From Gammaproteobacteria bacterium (lineage in GTDB: Bacteria; Pseudomonadota; Gammaproteobacteria; Chromatiales; Chromatiaceae), in contig RZZN01000032.1 of NCBI GenBank assembly GCA_009929855.1, positions 1-45,457 of the forward strand: a DNA stretch of 45,457 nucleotides, written 5' to 3'. The notes under the pieces were generated by a model, which saw nothing but the letters and a program-made list of their open reading frames with translations, searched no databases and was not told the DNA's origin. This document shows positions 16,036 through 24,776 of the stretch, one piece after another (within the stretch, counting starts at the first letter, position 1; each line of letters opens with the position of its first letter). The translations under genes were made by a program, and so were the position numbers.

Positions 16036-17079
16036 ATGAGAAGGTCCGCGATCACCACGGCCATCACGGTCGCACTGGCTGCGCTCTCGACCCAGGCCCT
16101 GGCCCGCGATTCGATCTGGATCGCCGGCTCATCCACCGTCTTCCCCTTCTCGACCGCGGTTGCCGAGACCTTCGGACGCGAGTCGAGCTTCCCCACGCCC
16201 AAGGTCGAGTCGCTCGGCACCGGGGGTGGCTTCAAGCTCTTCTGCTCGGGTGTCGGTGTCGACAAGTCCGACATCAGTAACGCCTCGCGCGCCATGAAGC
16301 GCTCCGAGTACGAGCAGTGTCAGGCCAATGGCGTCACCGAGATCACCGAGGTCAAGTTCGGCTATGACGGCATCGCCATCGCCAATTCCAAGGGCGCTCC
16401 AGTGATCGATCTCACCCTGAGCGAGCTCTGGCTGGCCTTGGCCAAAGATGTCCCGAACGAGGCCGGCGAATTCGTCGCCAACCCCTACAAGAAGTGGTCC
16501 GAGATCAATGCGAATCTGCCCGATGCGGCGATCGAGGTGCTGGGTCCGCCGCCCACCTCTGGGACCCGCGATGCCTTCGTCGAGCTGGCGATGGAAGGGG
16601 GCTGCAACCAGTTCGACGCGGTCAAGGCACTGAAGGAGAGTGACCAGGACACGCACAAGGCGGTCTGTCACGGTGTGCGTGAGGACGGTGCCTTCGTCGA
16701 GGCCGGCGAGAACGACAATCTCATCGTGCAAAAGCTGGTGGCCAACCCCAATGCGCTGGGCATCTTCGGCTACAGCTTCTTGGATCAGAACGGCGACAAG
16801 ATCCAGGGTGCCCGCATCGCCGGGGTCGAACCGACCTTCGAGACCATCGCCGACGGCTCCTATCCGGTGTCGCGCTCGATCTATTTCTATGTCAAGAACG
16901 CCCATGTCGGCACCATTCCGGGGATCGCGGAGTATGTGGCCGAGTTCACCAACGAGAAGGCCTGGGGACCGGATGGTTATCTGGCCGACAAGGGTCTGAT
17001 CTCGCTGCCGGATGAGATGCGCGCCAGCGTGGCAGCCAAGGCGCAAGCACTCGCGCCGATGGACCAGCCGAGCAAATAA
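16036..17079 (+). CDS. pstS: Phosphate ABC transporter substrate-binding protein PstS
   Basis: 347 aa periplasmic phosphate receptor. Signal peptide 1-23 (ALSTQALA cleavage before RDSIW). Phosphate-contact segments are visible: AGSSTVFPF near 31, GTGGGFKLFC near 62, SNASRAMKRSE, and PPTSGTRDAFVE near 175. It is the long PstS type common in proteobacteria whose Pst permeases are enlarged. First gene of pstSCAB-phoU, preceded by the Pho box and a GATGAGG ribosome site. Confidence 0.96.
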   Translation: MRRSAITTAITVALAALSTQALARDSIWIAGSSTVFPFSTAVAETFGRESSFPTPKVESLGTGGGFKLFCSGVGVDKSDISNASRAMKRSEYEQCQANGVTEITEVKFGYDGIAIANSKGAPVIDLTLSELWLALAKDVPNEAGEFVANPYKKWSEINANLPDAAIEVLGPPPTSGTRDAFVELAMEGGCNQFDAVKALKESDQDTHKAVCHGVREDGAFVEAGENDNLIVQKLVANPNALGIFGYSFLDQNGDKIQGARIAGVEPTFETIADGSYPVSRSIYFYVKNAHVGTIPGIAEYVAEFTNEKAWGPDGYLADKGLISLPDEMRASVAAKAQALAPMDQPSK

Positions 17080-17080
17080 T

Positions 17081-17101
17081 CCGCGCGCCGGGCTTGCGCG
17101 G
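17081..17101 (+). terminator. Hairpin between pstS and pstC
   Basis: CCGCGC (17081-17086) pairs with GCGCGG (17096-17101) around a 9-nt loop, starting just after the pstS stop. There is no U-tract. Such a stem after the binding-protein gene would stabilise pstS mRNA or reduce read-through into the permease genes, a common arrangement in ABC operons (inference). Confidence 0.4.
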
Positions 17102-17184
17102 GGACATGCGGCGTCACTCGGTGCGCTGCTGTCCTCGGGCGAGTCCGCGGCGGTGTCGTGGACTCTGATCGGTCACGCACACTC

Positions 17185-18567
17185 ATGCATTCATCGACGC
17201 TGCTCGTCATCCTGCTCGGCTTGATGGGGTTGGCCTACCATTTCGGGCGCCGCCGTGCCATCACGACCGCGGGCGGGGTGGCGCGGATCAACACACTGCA
17301 TTCGTTGCCTGGTTATTACGGGTTCTATGCGGCGCTCTGGGCCGGGATCCCGGCATTCTTGATCCTAGGGCTCTGGACCGGTTTCCAGAACGAGATCCTC
17401 ATGGCCATCGTCACCGCCGAGCTGTCGCCCGAGGCGGTGGCCGGCACGGCGCCGGGGCTGTTGGTGAGCAGCATCAAGAATCTGGCCGCCGGGGTCATGG
17501 CCTCGGGGGGGGCGACGGCCGAGCTGCAGACCGCCGCCGAGCGCTATGTGCGTCTGCAACAGATCGCCCAATGGAGCCTCTGGGTAGCGGTCCTGTCGGT
17601 GGCCCTCGCGGGGATGGCCTTTGCCTGGATCAAGACCTCGCCCGAGCTGCGCGCGCGCAATCGCGTCGAGCGCATCGTCATGGTCATCCTGGTGATCTTC
17701 TCCTCGATCGCCATCCTGACGACCCTGGGGATCCTGCTCTCGGTGATCTTCGAGTCGGTGCGTTTCTTCCAGGCGATCTCGCCGCTGGAATTCTTCTTCG
17801 GCACGCTCTGGAGTCCACAGACTGCCCTGCGGGCCGATCAGGTGGGCGCCTCGGGCGCCTTCGGTGCCGTCCCGCTGTTCACGGGCACCCTGATGGTCTC
17901 TGCCATCGCCATGCTGGTGGCGGTCCCGATCGGGCTGATGTCGGCCATCTATCTGTCCGAATACGCGCCGCGGCGGGTGCGCGCCTATGCCAAACCGACA
18001 CTGGAGGTGCTGGCGGGAGTGCCGACCGTGGTCTATGGATTCTTCGCGGCCTTGACCGTAGCCCCCATGATCCGCGAGCTAGGGATGTCGATGGGCCTGA
18101 ATGTGGCCTCCGAGAGCGCGCTCGCCGCGGGTTTGGTGATGGGCATCATGATCATCCCATTCGTGTCCTCGCTCTCGGAAGATGTGATCAATGCCGTCCC
18201 CCAGGCGATGCGCGACGGCTCCTATGCGCTCGGCGCGACCCAGTCCGAGACGATCCGTCGGGTCATCATCCCGGCGGCCTTGCCGGGGATCATCGGCGGC
18301 ATCCTGCTCGCCGTCTCACGGGCCATCGGCGAGACCATGATCGTGGTCATGGCAGCCGGTCTGGCGGCCAATCTGACCGCCAATCCGCTCGACAGCGTCA
18401 CCACCGTGACGGTGCAGATCGTCACCCTGCTCGTCGGCGATCAGGAGTTCGACAGTCCCAAGACCATGGCGGCCTTCGCGCTGGGGCTGACGCTCTTCCT
18501 CGTCACCCTGGCACTCAATGTCGTTGCCCTGCGGATCGTGCGCAAGTATCGGGAGCAGTATGAATAA
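17185..18567 (+). CDS. pstC: Phosphate ABC transporter permease PstC (long form)
   Basis: 460 aa, clearly longer than the roughly 320 aa of E. coli PstC. Three extra N-terminal hydrophobic segments (about 4-22, 42-62, 140-160) precede the conserved permease part, which starts near 175 and contains SEYAPRRVRAYAKPTLEVLAGVPTVVYGFFA and the EAA-loop region ALGATQSETIRRVIIPAALPGI. Start taken at ATG 17185; an in-frame GTG at 17158 is possible. Overlaps pstA by 8 bp. Confidence 0.94.
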   Translation: MHSSTLLVILLGLMGLAYHFGRRRAITTAGGVARINTLHSLPGYYGFYAALWAGIPAFLILGLWTGFQNEILMAIVTAELSPEAVAGTAPGLLVSSIKNLAAGVMASGGATAELQTAAERYVRLQQIAQWSLWVAVLSVALAGMAFAWIKTSPELRARNRVERIVMVILVIFSSIAILTTLGILLSVIFESVRFFQAISPLEFFFGTLWSPQTALRADQVGASGAFGAVPLFTGTLMVSAIAMLVAVPIGLMSAIYLSEYAPRRVRAYAKPTLEVLAGVPTVVYGFFAALTVAPMIRELGMSMGLNVASESALAAGLVMGIMIIPFVSSLSEDVINAVPQAMRDGSYALGATQSETIRRVIIPAALPGIIGGILLAVSRAIGETMIVVMAAGLAANLTANPLDSVTTVTVQIVTLLVGDQEFDSPKTMAAFALGLTLFLVTLALNVVALRIVRKYREQYE

Positions 18568-19867
18568 GTCATCCACGGCCGGCGCCCCGCCACGGCGCAC
18601 CATCGAGATCGTCAATGCCAGCCTGAAGCGACGCTATGCCCGCGAGCGACGGTTCCGTGCGCTCGGTCTCACGGCGGTCGTGCTGGGGGTCTTCTTCGTG
18701 GTGCTGCTCTTCGCCGACATCATCGGCAAGGGGCATACCGCCTTTCAACAGACCTATGTGCGTTTGCCGGTGACCTTCGACGCCGCGGTCATCGATCCCT
18801 CCGGAACGGGTGATCCGGAAGTGCTGCGGCAGGCCAACTATGGCGCACTCATCCGCGCGGCCCTGCGCGAGGCCTTCCCGGAGGTCACCGAGCGGCGCGA
18901 GATCCGTGCCCTGGGGGCCATGATCAGCGTGGGCGCACCCTCGCATCTGCGCGACCAGGTCCTGGCCGATCGGGGACTGATCGGCACCACCCAGGAGGTT
19001 TGGCTGCTCGCCGACGACGACATCGATATGTTGGTCAAGGGACATATCGACCGCAAGCTCCCGGAGAGCGAGCGGCGTGTCAATGACCAGACCCTGGGAT
19101 GGGTGGAGCGACTCGAGTCCGAGGGGCGAGTGGCCAAGCGCTTCAATACCATCTTCTTCACCCACGGGACCTCGCGCGAGCCCGAGCTGGCCGGGATCGC
19201 CGGGGCCTTGGCCGGGAGCTTCTACACCTTGCTGCTGACCCTGCTCTTCTCCTTCCCGATCGGGGTCGGCGCGGCCCTCTATCTGGAGGAGTTCGCGCCC
19301 AAGAACCGCTGGACCGATCTGATCGAGGTCAATATCAACAACCTGGCGGCGGTGCCATCGATCGTCTTCGGTCTCTTGGGCCTGGCGGTCTTCATCGGCA
19401 TCTTCGGCGTCCCGCGATCGACACCCTTGGTCGCCGCGCTGGTGCTGACGCTCATGACCCTGCCGACCATCATCATCGCCAGTCGCGCGGCCTTGAAATC
19501 GGTCCCGCCCTCGATCCGCGAGGCCGCCCTGGGGGTCGGGGCCTCGCCCTTGCAGACCCAGCTCCATCATGTCTTGCCGCTCGCCATGCCCGGCATGCTG
19601 ACCGGGTCGATCATCGGTATGGCGCAGGCCTTGGGCGAGACCGCGCCGCTACTGATGATCGGCATGATCGCATTCATCGTGGACATCCCCAGCGGCTTCA
19701 CCTCGCCCTCCACGGTCCTCCCGGTACAGATCTTTCTCTGGGCGGACAGTCCCGAGCGTGCCTTCGTGGAGCGGACCTCCGCGGCCATCATGGTGCTGCT
19801 CGCCTTCTTGATCCTGATGAACCTGTCGGCGGTGCTGTTACGGCGCCGGTTCGAGCGTCGGTGGTAA
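18560..19867 (+). CDS. pstA: Phosphate ABC transporter permease PstA (long form)
   Basis: 435 aa. One TM helix near 33-53, then about 150 residues of predicted periplasmic domain, then the permease core beginning [36 protein letters not shown] and the EAA loop [28 protein letters not shown]. The periplasmic insert is absent from the short E. coli PstA but matches the enlarged PstC partner. Start ATG 18560 overlaps the end of pstC. Confidence 0.94.
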   Translation: MNKSSTAGAPPRRTIEIVNASLKRRYARERRFRALGLTAVVLGVFFVVLLFADIIGKGHTAFQQTYVRLPVTFDAAVIDPSGTGDPEVLRQANYGALIRAALREAFPEVTERREIRALGAMISVGAPSHLRDQVLADRGLIGTTQEVWLLADDDIDMLVKGHIDRKLPESERRVNDQTLGWVERLESEGRVAKRFNTIFFTHGTSREPELAGIAGALAGSFYTLLLTLLFSFPIGVGAALYLEEFAPKNRWTDLIEVNINNLAAVPSIVFGLLGLAVFIGIFGVPRSTPLVAALVLTLMTLPTIIIASRAALKSVPPSIREAALGVGASPLQTQLHHVLPLAMPGMLTGSIIGMAQALGETAPLLMIGMIAFIVDIPSGFTSPSTVLPVQIFLWADSPERAFVERTSAAIMVLLAFLILMNLSAVLLRRRFERRW

Positions 19868-19872
19868 CCCTC

Positions 19873-20736
19873 ATGAGCACAACAGTCGAAGAGATGCAGC
19901 AGCGCAGCAACGCCATGACCGCGGCCGAGTTGGCCGGGGGGACTGAATCACGCGCCACGGTCGGTGATGTCACGGTCGCCGACCCGCGCATGGTGTGTCG
20001 CGATGTCGATGTCTGGTACGGCGCCAAGCAGGCCATCAAGAGGGTCAGCCTGGACATCGGCAAGAACGAGGTGGTCGCCATGATCGGACCCTCGGGCTGC
20101 GGCAAGTCGACCTTTCTGCGGTGTCTCAACCGCATGAACGACACCATCGCGGACTGTCGGGTGACCGGCTCCATCCAGCTCGATGGTCGCGACATCTATG
20201 ATCGGACGCTCGATCCGGTGTCCTTGCGGGCGCAGGTCGGGATGGTCTTTCAAAAGCCCAATCCCTTCCCCAAATCGATCTATGAGAATGTCGCCTATGG
20301 ACCCCGGATCCATGGTCTGACCAATCGTCGCGCTGAGCTCGACGAGCTGGTCTCGACCAGTCTGCAGAAGGCGGGGCTGTGGAACGAGGTCAAGGATCGG
20401 CTCGAGCAGCCCGGCACCAGTCTCTCGGGCGGTCAGCAGCAGCGGCTCTGTATCGCCCGGACCATCGCGGTCTCGCCCGAGGTGATCCTGATGGACGAGC
20501 CCTGCTCGGCGCTCGACCCCATCGCCACCGCCATCATCGAGGAGTTGATCGACGAGCTGCGGGTCAGCTACAGCATCGCGATCGTCACCCATTCGATGCA
20601 GCAGGCCGCGCGGGTCTCGCAACGCACCGCCTATTTCCATCTCGGCGACCTGATCGAGGTGGGCGAGACCAACCAGATCTTCACCAATCCGCGGCACAAG
20701 CTGACCGAGGACTATATCACCGGACGGTTCGGATGA
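19873..20736 (+). CDS. pstB: Phosphate ABC transporter ATPase PstB
   Basis: 287 aa. Walker [10 protein letters not shown], signature LSGGQQQRL, Walker [15 protein letters not shown]-loop [11 protein letters not shown], all intact. About 35 N-terminal residues precede the ABC fold and are more variable. [19 protein letters not shown] is diagnostic for PstB. ATG 19873 follows pstA by 5 bp; the stop overlaps the phoU start. Confidence 0.97.
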   Translation: MSTTVEEMQQRSNAMTAAELAGGTESRATVGDVTVADPRMVCRDVDVWYGAKQAIKRVSLDIGKNEVVAMIGPSGCGKSTFLRCLNRMNDTIADCRVTGSIQLDGRDIYDRTLDPVSLRAQVGMVFQKPNPFPKSIYENVAYGPRIHGLTNRRAELDELVSTSLQKAGLWNEVKDRLEQPGTSLSGGQQQRLCIARTIAVSPEVILMDEPCSALDPIATAIIEELIDELRVSYSIAIVTHSMQQAARVSQRTAYFHLGDLIEVGETNQIFTNPRHKLTEDYITGRFG

Positions 20737-21515
20737 TGGACGAGCCAGTCCCCGCCAAGGCGGTCACCGAGGATCTCGCCTCCGGACATCTGGTGCAGCG
20801 CTATGATCGTGAGCTTGCCGGTCTGCGCGGGATCATCCTCGACATGGGTCAGCGTGTGGTCGAGCAGACGCGCGCCGCGGCGCTCGCGTTGATCGAGGGT
20901 GACGCGGCGCAGGCCTATCGGGTCCTGGACCGTGAGCCGCAGATCGACTATCTGTCGCTGGACGCCGACGAGGAGATCTTTCGCGTGATCGCGCGTCGTC
21001 AGCCCACCGCGGTGGATCTGCGCATCGTGCTTGCGCTCTTTCGCATCGCCAGCGACGTGGAGCGGGCCGGCGACAAGACGGTGCGTATCGCCAATCAGGC
21101 ATTGGCCCTGGGCGCGGCCGAGCCCGAACCCAAGGAGGGACCGGACGAGGTGCCGAGTGCCGAGCTCAGGGTGTTGCTGCGTGGTCTCGAGGAGCATGCA
21201 CGCGGCATGCTCGAGCAGTCGATCGAGGCGGTTGCGCGCTTCAACGTGGTGAAGGCGCTCGGTGTCTTCGAGAATGAGTCGGCCCTGTTCGAGGCCTCGG
21301 CGCGGGTCCGCCAGCATCTCGGGCAGGATGGGGCCGTGGGTCTGCGGCCGGATCGGATCCTCTGTCTGCTCACCGCGGCTCATGCCTTGGAGCGGATCGG
21401 CAACCATGCCTCCAACATCGCCGAGCAGGTCATCTATGTCGCCGAGGGCAAGGACATTCGTTATCGCAACCGCGAGATCCTGATCGAGACGCTGCGACAC
21501 GGACATGCCTTCTGA
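20733..21515 (+). CDS. phoU: Phosphate signalling regulator PhoU
   Basis: 260 aa helical protein of two repeated three-helix bundles. The paired metal-binding motifs are visible as [17 protein letters not shown] in the first bundle and [19 protein letters not shown] in the second. PhoU couples Pst transport state to the PhoR/PhoB system and restrains phosphate uptake. Start ATG 20733 overlaps the pstB stop; a second ATG directly follows. Confidence 0.96.
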   Translation: MMDEPVPAKAVTEDLASGHLVQRYDRELAGLRGIILDMGQRVVEQTRAAALALIEGDAAQAYRVLDREPQIDYLSLDADEEIFRVIARRQPTAVDLRIVLALFRIASDVERAGDKTVRIANQALALGAAEPEPKEGPDEVPSAELRVLLRGLEEHARGMLEQSIEAVARFNVVKALGVFENESALFEASARVRQHLGQDGAVGLRPDRILCLLTAAHALERIGNHASNIAEQVIYVAEGKDIRYRNREILIETLRHGHAF

Positions 21516-21601
21516 CGGTTGAGTTTAGCCACGCGAGGCCGGACAATCCCACTATGGCGCCGAGGGCGCGGATCATTCCATTCACGCATGGGAGGTGTCT
21601 T

Positions 21602-21889
21602 ATGGCGAACGAGGGTTATCACGAGCCGATCGAGGAGCTGTCAGATGCGACCCGTGACATGCATCGGGCCATCATCTCGCTGATGGAGGAGTTGGAGGCG
21701 GTCGATTGGTACAACCAGCGTGTCGATGCCTGCAAGGACGAGGGCCTCAAGGCGATCCTGGCGCACAATCGCGACGAGGAAAAGGAGCACGCGGCGATGG
21801 TGCTCGAATGGATCAGGCGCAAGGATCCCTCCTTCGACAAGGAGTTGAAGGACTATCTGTTCACCGAAAAAACGATTGCCCACCTCTAG
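21602..21889 (+). CDS. EncFtn-type encapsulated-ferritin-like protein, stand-alone
   Basis: 95 aa two-helix ferritin-like protein. It closely follows the EncFtn family known from Rhodospirillum rubrum: [16 protein letters not shown] and [22 protein letters not shown]. By alignment the ferroxidase ligands are E30, E60 and H63, with W36/Y37 conserved. EncFtn assembles as a decamer of paired subunits that oxidises Fe(II) and is normally packaged in an encapsulin shell via a C-terminal peptide. Here the protein ends at [10 protein letters not shown], so the tail and targeting peptide are missing and no encapsulin gene follows. GGGAGGTG lies just upstream of ATG 21602; the next gene starts 10 bp after the stop. 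Confidence 0.9.
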   Translation: MANEGYHEPIEELSDATRDMHRAIISLMEELEAVDWYNQRVDACKDEGLKAILAHNRDEEKEHAAMVLEWIRRKDPSFDKELKDYLFTEKTIAHL

Positions 21890-21899
21890 GCGCGCGCCG

Positions 21900-22208
21900 A
21901 TGACGAGATCACGACTGGACCAGAAGGCCATCGAGTCAGCCCTCGCCGAGCTCAACGCAACCGCCGCCTCACCCTGGTCACTCGCCGATGACAAGCTCTA
22001 CAAAGTTTTTCAATTCAAGGACTTCATCGAGGCATTCGGGTTCATGACCCGGGTCGCGATGGTGGCCGAGACGATGGGTCATCACCCCGAATGGTGCAAT
22101 GTCTACGCCCGGGTGGTGATCAGTCTGGCCACGCATGACGCCGGCGGGATCACCGCGCTCGATTTCATGCTCGCCAGTCGCATCGACGCCATGGACAAGG
22201 CGGTGTGA
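21900..22208 (+). CDS. Pterin-4-alpha-carbinolamine dehydratase (PhhB/PCD)
   Basis: 102 aa. The active-site segment [32 protein letters not shown] carries the family's paired histidines (HHP) and the later His (THDAGGIT). PCD dehydrates 4a-hydroxytetrahydropterin, normally formed by aromatic amino-acid hydroxylases; in bacteria it also appears with other pterin uses or as a transcription cofactor. No hydroxylase gene is in the window. The 10-bp gap to the ferritin-like gene implies cotranscription. Confidence 0.92.
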   Translation: MTRSRLDQKAIESALAELNATAASPWSLADDKLYKVFQFKDFIEAFGFMTRVAMVAETMGHHPEWCNVYARVVISLATHDAGGITALDFMLASRIDAMDKAV

Positions 22209-22320
22209 TCGCCACTGGCGCGCACCTGATCGACGCGGGCACGCGGGATGGCCGGCGCGGCTGCTCGCGATCCCGCGCCGTGCAGACCCGAAACGGCCAA
22301 GCCGGGCCGCCGGTTGGCCC

Positions 22321-23580
22321 ATGTCGATCCTGACGCTGGCCTGGAAGAGCCTTCTCAACCGCCGGGGCACGGCCCTGCTCACGGTGTTCTCCATCGCGCT
22401 CAGCGTCATGCTGCTGATCGGGGTCGAGCGACTGCGTACCGAGACTCGCGCGAGCTTCGCCAGCACCATCGCGGGGACCGATCTCATCGTCGGTGCTCGC
22501 ACGGCGCCGATCCAGCTGCTGCTGTACTCGGTCTTCCGTCTGGGTCACGCCACCAACACGCTCTCCTGGGACGCCTACCAAGCGATCGCGGGACATCCGA
22601 GCATCGCCTGGACGATCCCGCTCTCGCTCGGTGACTCACACCGCGGCTATCCAGTGTTGGGCACCACACTGGACTATTTCCAACACTATCGCTATGGCCG
22701 CGGGCGTGAGTTGGTCCTGGCCGACGGCGCCCCCTTTGCCGATCGCTTCGATGCCGTACTCGGCGCCGAGGTGGCGCGGATGCTCGGCTATCGTCTGGAG
22801 GATGCGATCGTGATCGCGCATGGTGCGGCCGATGTGGCCTTCGCCCGTCACGAGTCGCACCCCTTCCGGGTCGTGGGCATCCTGGCCCCGACCGGCACGC
22901 CGGTCGACCGGACCGTGCATGTGACACTGGAGGGTCTGGAGGCGATCCATGTCGGCTGGGAGACGGGCGTGCCCCGTCCCGGGGCCACGCTCACGCCGGC
23001 TCAGGCATCTGAGCAGCGTCTCGCGCCGACCGCCATCACCGCCGTCCTGGTCGGCTTGCATTCGCGAATTGCGACCTTTCAGGTGCAACGCGCCGTCAAT
23101 GAGTACCGTCCAGAGCCGCTCACGGCGATCCTGCCAGGGGTCGCCCTGGCCGAACTCTGGAGCCTGGTGCGCATCGGTGAGCAGGCACTGCTCCTGGTCT
23201 CGGCCTTCGTGGTCCTCGTGGGCCTGTTCGGTCTCTTGACGGTGCTGCTGGCGAGCCTGAACGAGCGTCGTCGCGAGATGGCGATCCTGCGCTCGGTCGG
23301 CGCCCGTCCCGTCCATGTGCTGGCACTCATCCTGGGCGAAGCATTGGTCCTGCTCGTGCTTGGACTGTTGGTTGGTCTGGTGCTGCTCGATGCTGCTATG
23401 CTGGTCGCGGGCGCGCTGATGCAGTCCGGTTTCGGAATCGCCATCGTGCCCGGCGCGCTGTCGGGCACCGAGCTATCCTTGCTCGCCTTGATCCTGGCGG
23501 TCGGACTCTTGATCGGCCTGATCCCGGCATATCGCGCCTATCGGCTCTCGTTGGCGGATGGTCTATCGGTTCGAATCTAG
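22321..23580 (+). CDS. FtsX/MacB-like ABC transporter permease without adjacent ATPase
   Basis: 419 aa. One N-terminal TM (about 17-38), a MacB-type periplasmic core (about 40-275), and three C-terminal TM helices with the FtsX-domain segment LASLNERRREMAILRSVGARPVHVLALILGEAL. Such permeases need a LolD/MacB-class ATPase, usually the gene just upstream; upstream here is the pterin dehydratase and 112 bp of apparently empty sequence. Start ATG 22321 (MSILTLAWKSLLNRRGTALL is a typical start). Followed after 12 bp by a DUF3299 lipoprotein that likely works with it. Confidence 0.88.
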   Translation: MSILTLAWKSLLNRRGTALLTVFSIALSVMLLIGVERLRTETRASFASTIAGTDLIVGARTAPIQLLLYSVFRLGHATNTLSWDAYQAIAGHPSIAWTIPLSLGDSHRGYPVLGTTLDYFQHYRYGRGRELVLADGAPFADRFDAVLGAEVARMLGYRLEDAIVIAHGAADVAFARHESHPFRVVGILAPTGTPVDRTVHVTLEGLEAIHVGWETGVPRPGATLTPAQASEQRLAPTAITAVLVGLHSRIATFQVQRAVNEYRPEPLTAILPGVALAELWSLVRIGEQALLLVSAFVVLVGLFGLLTVLLASLNERRREMAILRSVGARPVHVLALILGEALVLLVLGLLVGLVLLDAAMLVAGALMQSGFGIAIVPGALSGTELSLLALILAVGLLIGLIPAYRAYRLSLADGLSVRI

Positions 23581-23592
23581 GGCAGGGCACCC

Positions 23593-24189
23593 ATGACGAT
23601 GCGACTGAGCTTACCTTTGTCACTGCTGATCCTGGTCTGGCTGTTGGTGGCCTGCGGTCAGCAACAGGAATCCGCGCAGGATGCGAGCACGCCAGCGGAT
23701 CTTGCAGGCGCGGCCGAGCTGATCGATTGGGACCGATTGATCCCCGCCGATTGGCAGCCCGAGGCACTCATCGAGGGATTCGATCTGGACGAGATCGAGG
23801 CCTTGGATGACGATGATCCGCGCGCACTTGCGCTGATGGACAAACTCATGGAGCTGTGGGCCAAGGCGCCGGTGGTCACTGAGCTCGATGGGCGCATGAT
23901 CCGGCTGCCGGGTTTCGTCGTGCCACTGGAGCTCGATGCCGAGCGCATGTCGGAGTTCCTGCTGGTGCCCTACTATGGCGCCTGCATCCATGTGCCACCG
24001 CCGCCGGCGAATCAAACGGTCCATGTGGTGGCGCCCGCTGGCCGTGAATATGTCGGCGGGCTCTTCGACACCGTGTGGGTGACGGGGCGGCTCCGGGTGG
24101 TCTCCAGCAGCAGCGAGTTGGCCGAGGCGGGCTATCGGATCGAGGTTGTTGCGATCGAGCCGTACGATGGAGAGATCGAGCCCATGTGA
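23593..24189 (+). CDS. DUF3299 lipoprotein
   Basis: 198 aa. Signal segment ending in lipobox LVAC (C21), so a lipid-anchored envelope protein. Residues about 35-75 are strongly acidic (DLDEIEALDDDDP). The DUF3299 core is visible as RLPGFVVPLE...EFLLVPYYGACIHVPPPPANQ, with a conserved Cys-Ile-His. Function is not established; members are often encoded beside FtsX-like permeases, as here, which suggests an accessory to envelope transport of some substrate or metal (inference). Confidence 0.85.
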   Translation: MTMRLSLPLSLLILVWLLVACGQQQESAQDASTPADLAGAAELIDWDRLIPADWQPEALIEGFDLDEIEALDDDDPRALALMDKLMELWAKAPVVTELDGRMIRLPGFVVPLELDAERMSEFLLVPYYGACIHVPPPPANQTVHVVAPAGREYVGGLFDTVWVTGRLRVVSSSSELAEAGYRIEVVAIEPYDGEIEPM

Positions 24190-24278
24190 GTCGTACCAGC
24201 GCGGGCGACCGCGCCGGATGAGACACGGGCGATCATTGGCTCGTCCGCTGGCCTATTCAATCCGCACCGGAGGTGACC

Positions 24279-24776
24279 TTGGAGAGCGAGATCCTGACGC
24301 GCATCGAGATCAGCAAGGAATATCTCAATTTCAGCGCGGGCCATTTCACCATCTTCTCCGCGACCGAGCGTGAGAATCTGCATGGTCACAACTTTCAGGT
24401 GCGCTGCCAGGTGACGGCAGCCCTCGGTGCCAACGGCATGGCCTTCGACTATGTCATGCTCAAGCGTGTGCTCAAATCGCTTTGCGATCCGCTCGATGAG
24501 CGACTGCTCTTGCCCGAGCGCTCGCCATTCCTGCGCATCGAGCGCGCGCACGGGCGCGTCGAGGTCGCATTCGGGGCGGAGCGCCTGAGCTTCCTCGAGC
24601 GTGATGTCTTGGTGCTGCCGATTCGCAATGTGACCATCGAGGCGCTCGCCGAGCTCCTGCTCTCACGCCTGTTGGCCCAACCCGAGCTCATCGCCGCGGG
24701 GCCTCGTCAGGTCGAGCTTGGGGTCGCCTCCGGGAGCGGTCAATGGGCCTTTGCGTCCTGGAGCAGCACGCCATGA
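24279..24776 (+). CDS. 6-pyruvoyl-tetrahydropterin synthase/QueD-like protein with variant active site
   Basis: 165 aa T-fold protein. A TTG start at 24279 is preferred because a full GGAGGTGA ribosome site (24269-24276) overlaps the alternative GTG at 24273. Zinc ligands H22, H35 and H37 (GH...LHGH) are present. The catalytic Cys four residues before HGH in QueD/PTPS-II is Arg here, and E32 forms an ExxHGH motif, the mark of PTPS-III enzymes that make 6-hydroxymethyl-dihydropterin for folate. The usual LDH catalytic His is also changed (LDE, 72-74). E121 and E147 may hold the pterin ring. The stop overlaps the following dehydrogenase start. Confidence 0.85.
   Translation: MESEILTRIEISKEYLNFSAGHFTIFSATERENLHGHNFQVRCQVTAALGANGMAFDYVMLKRVLKSLCDPLDERLLLPERSPFLRIERAHGRVEVAFGAERLSFLERDVLVLPIRNVTIEALAELLLSRLLAQPELIAAGPRQVELGVASGSGQWAFASWSSTP

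Noticed and set aside
21890-21990. Possible read-through tail of EncFtn carrying a targeting-like peptide
   Set aside because: The frame after the TAG ends in a vague LTLVTRR, but it overlaps the pterin dehydratase gene, whose own start and motifs are clear.
22209-22320. Remnant of an ABC ATPase before the permease
   Set aside because: None of the forward frames shows Walker, signature or H-loop sequence.
23568-23577. tRNA T-loop-like GGTTCGAATC
   Set aside because: It lies in the last codons of the permease gene and no cloverleaf can be built upstream.
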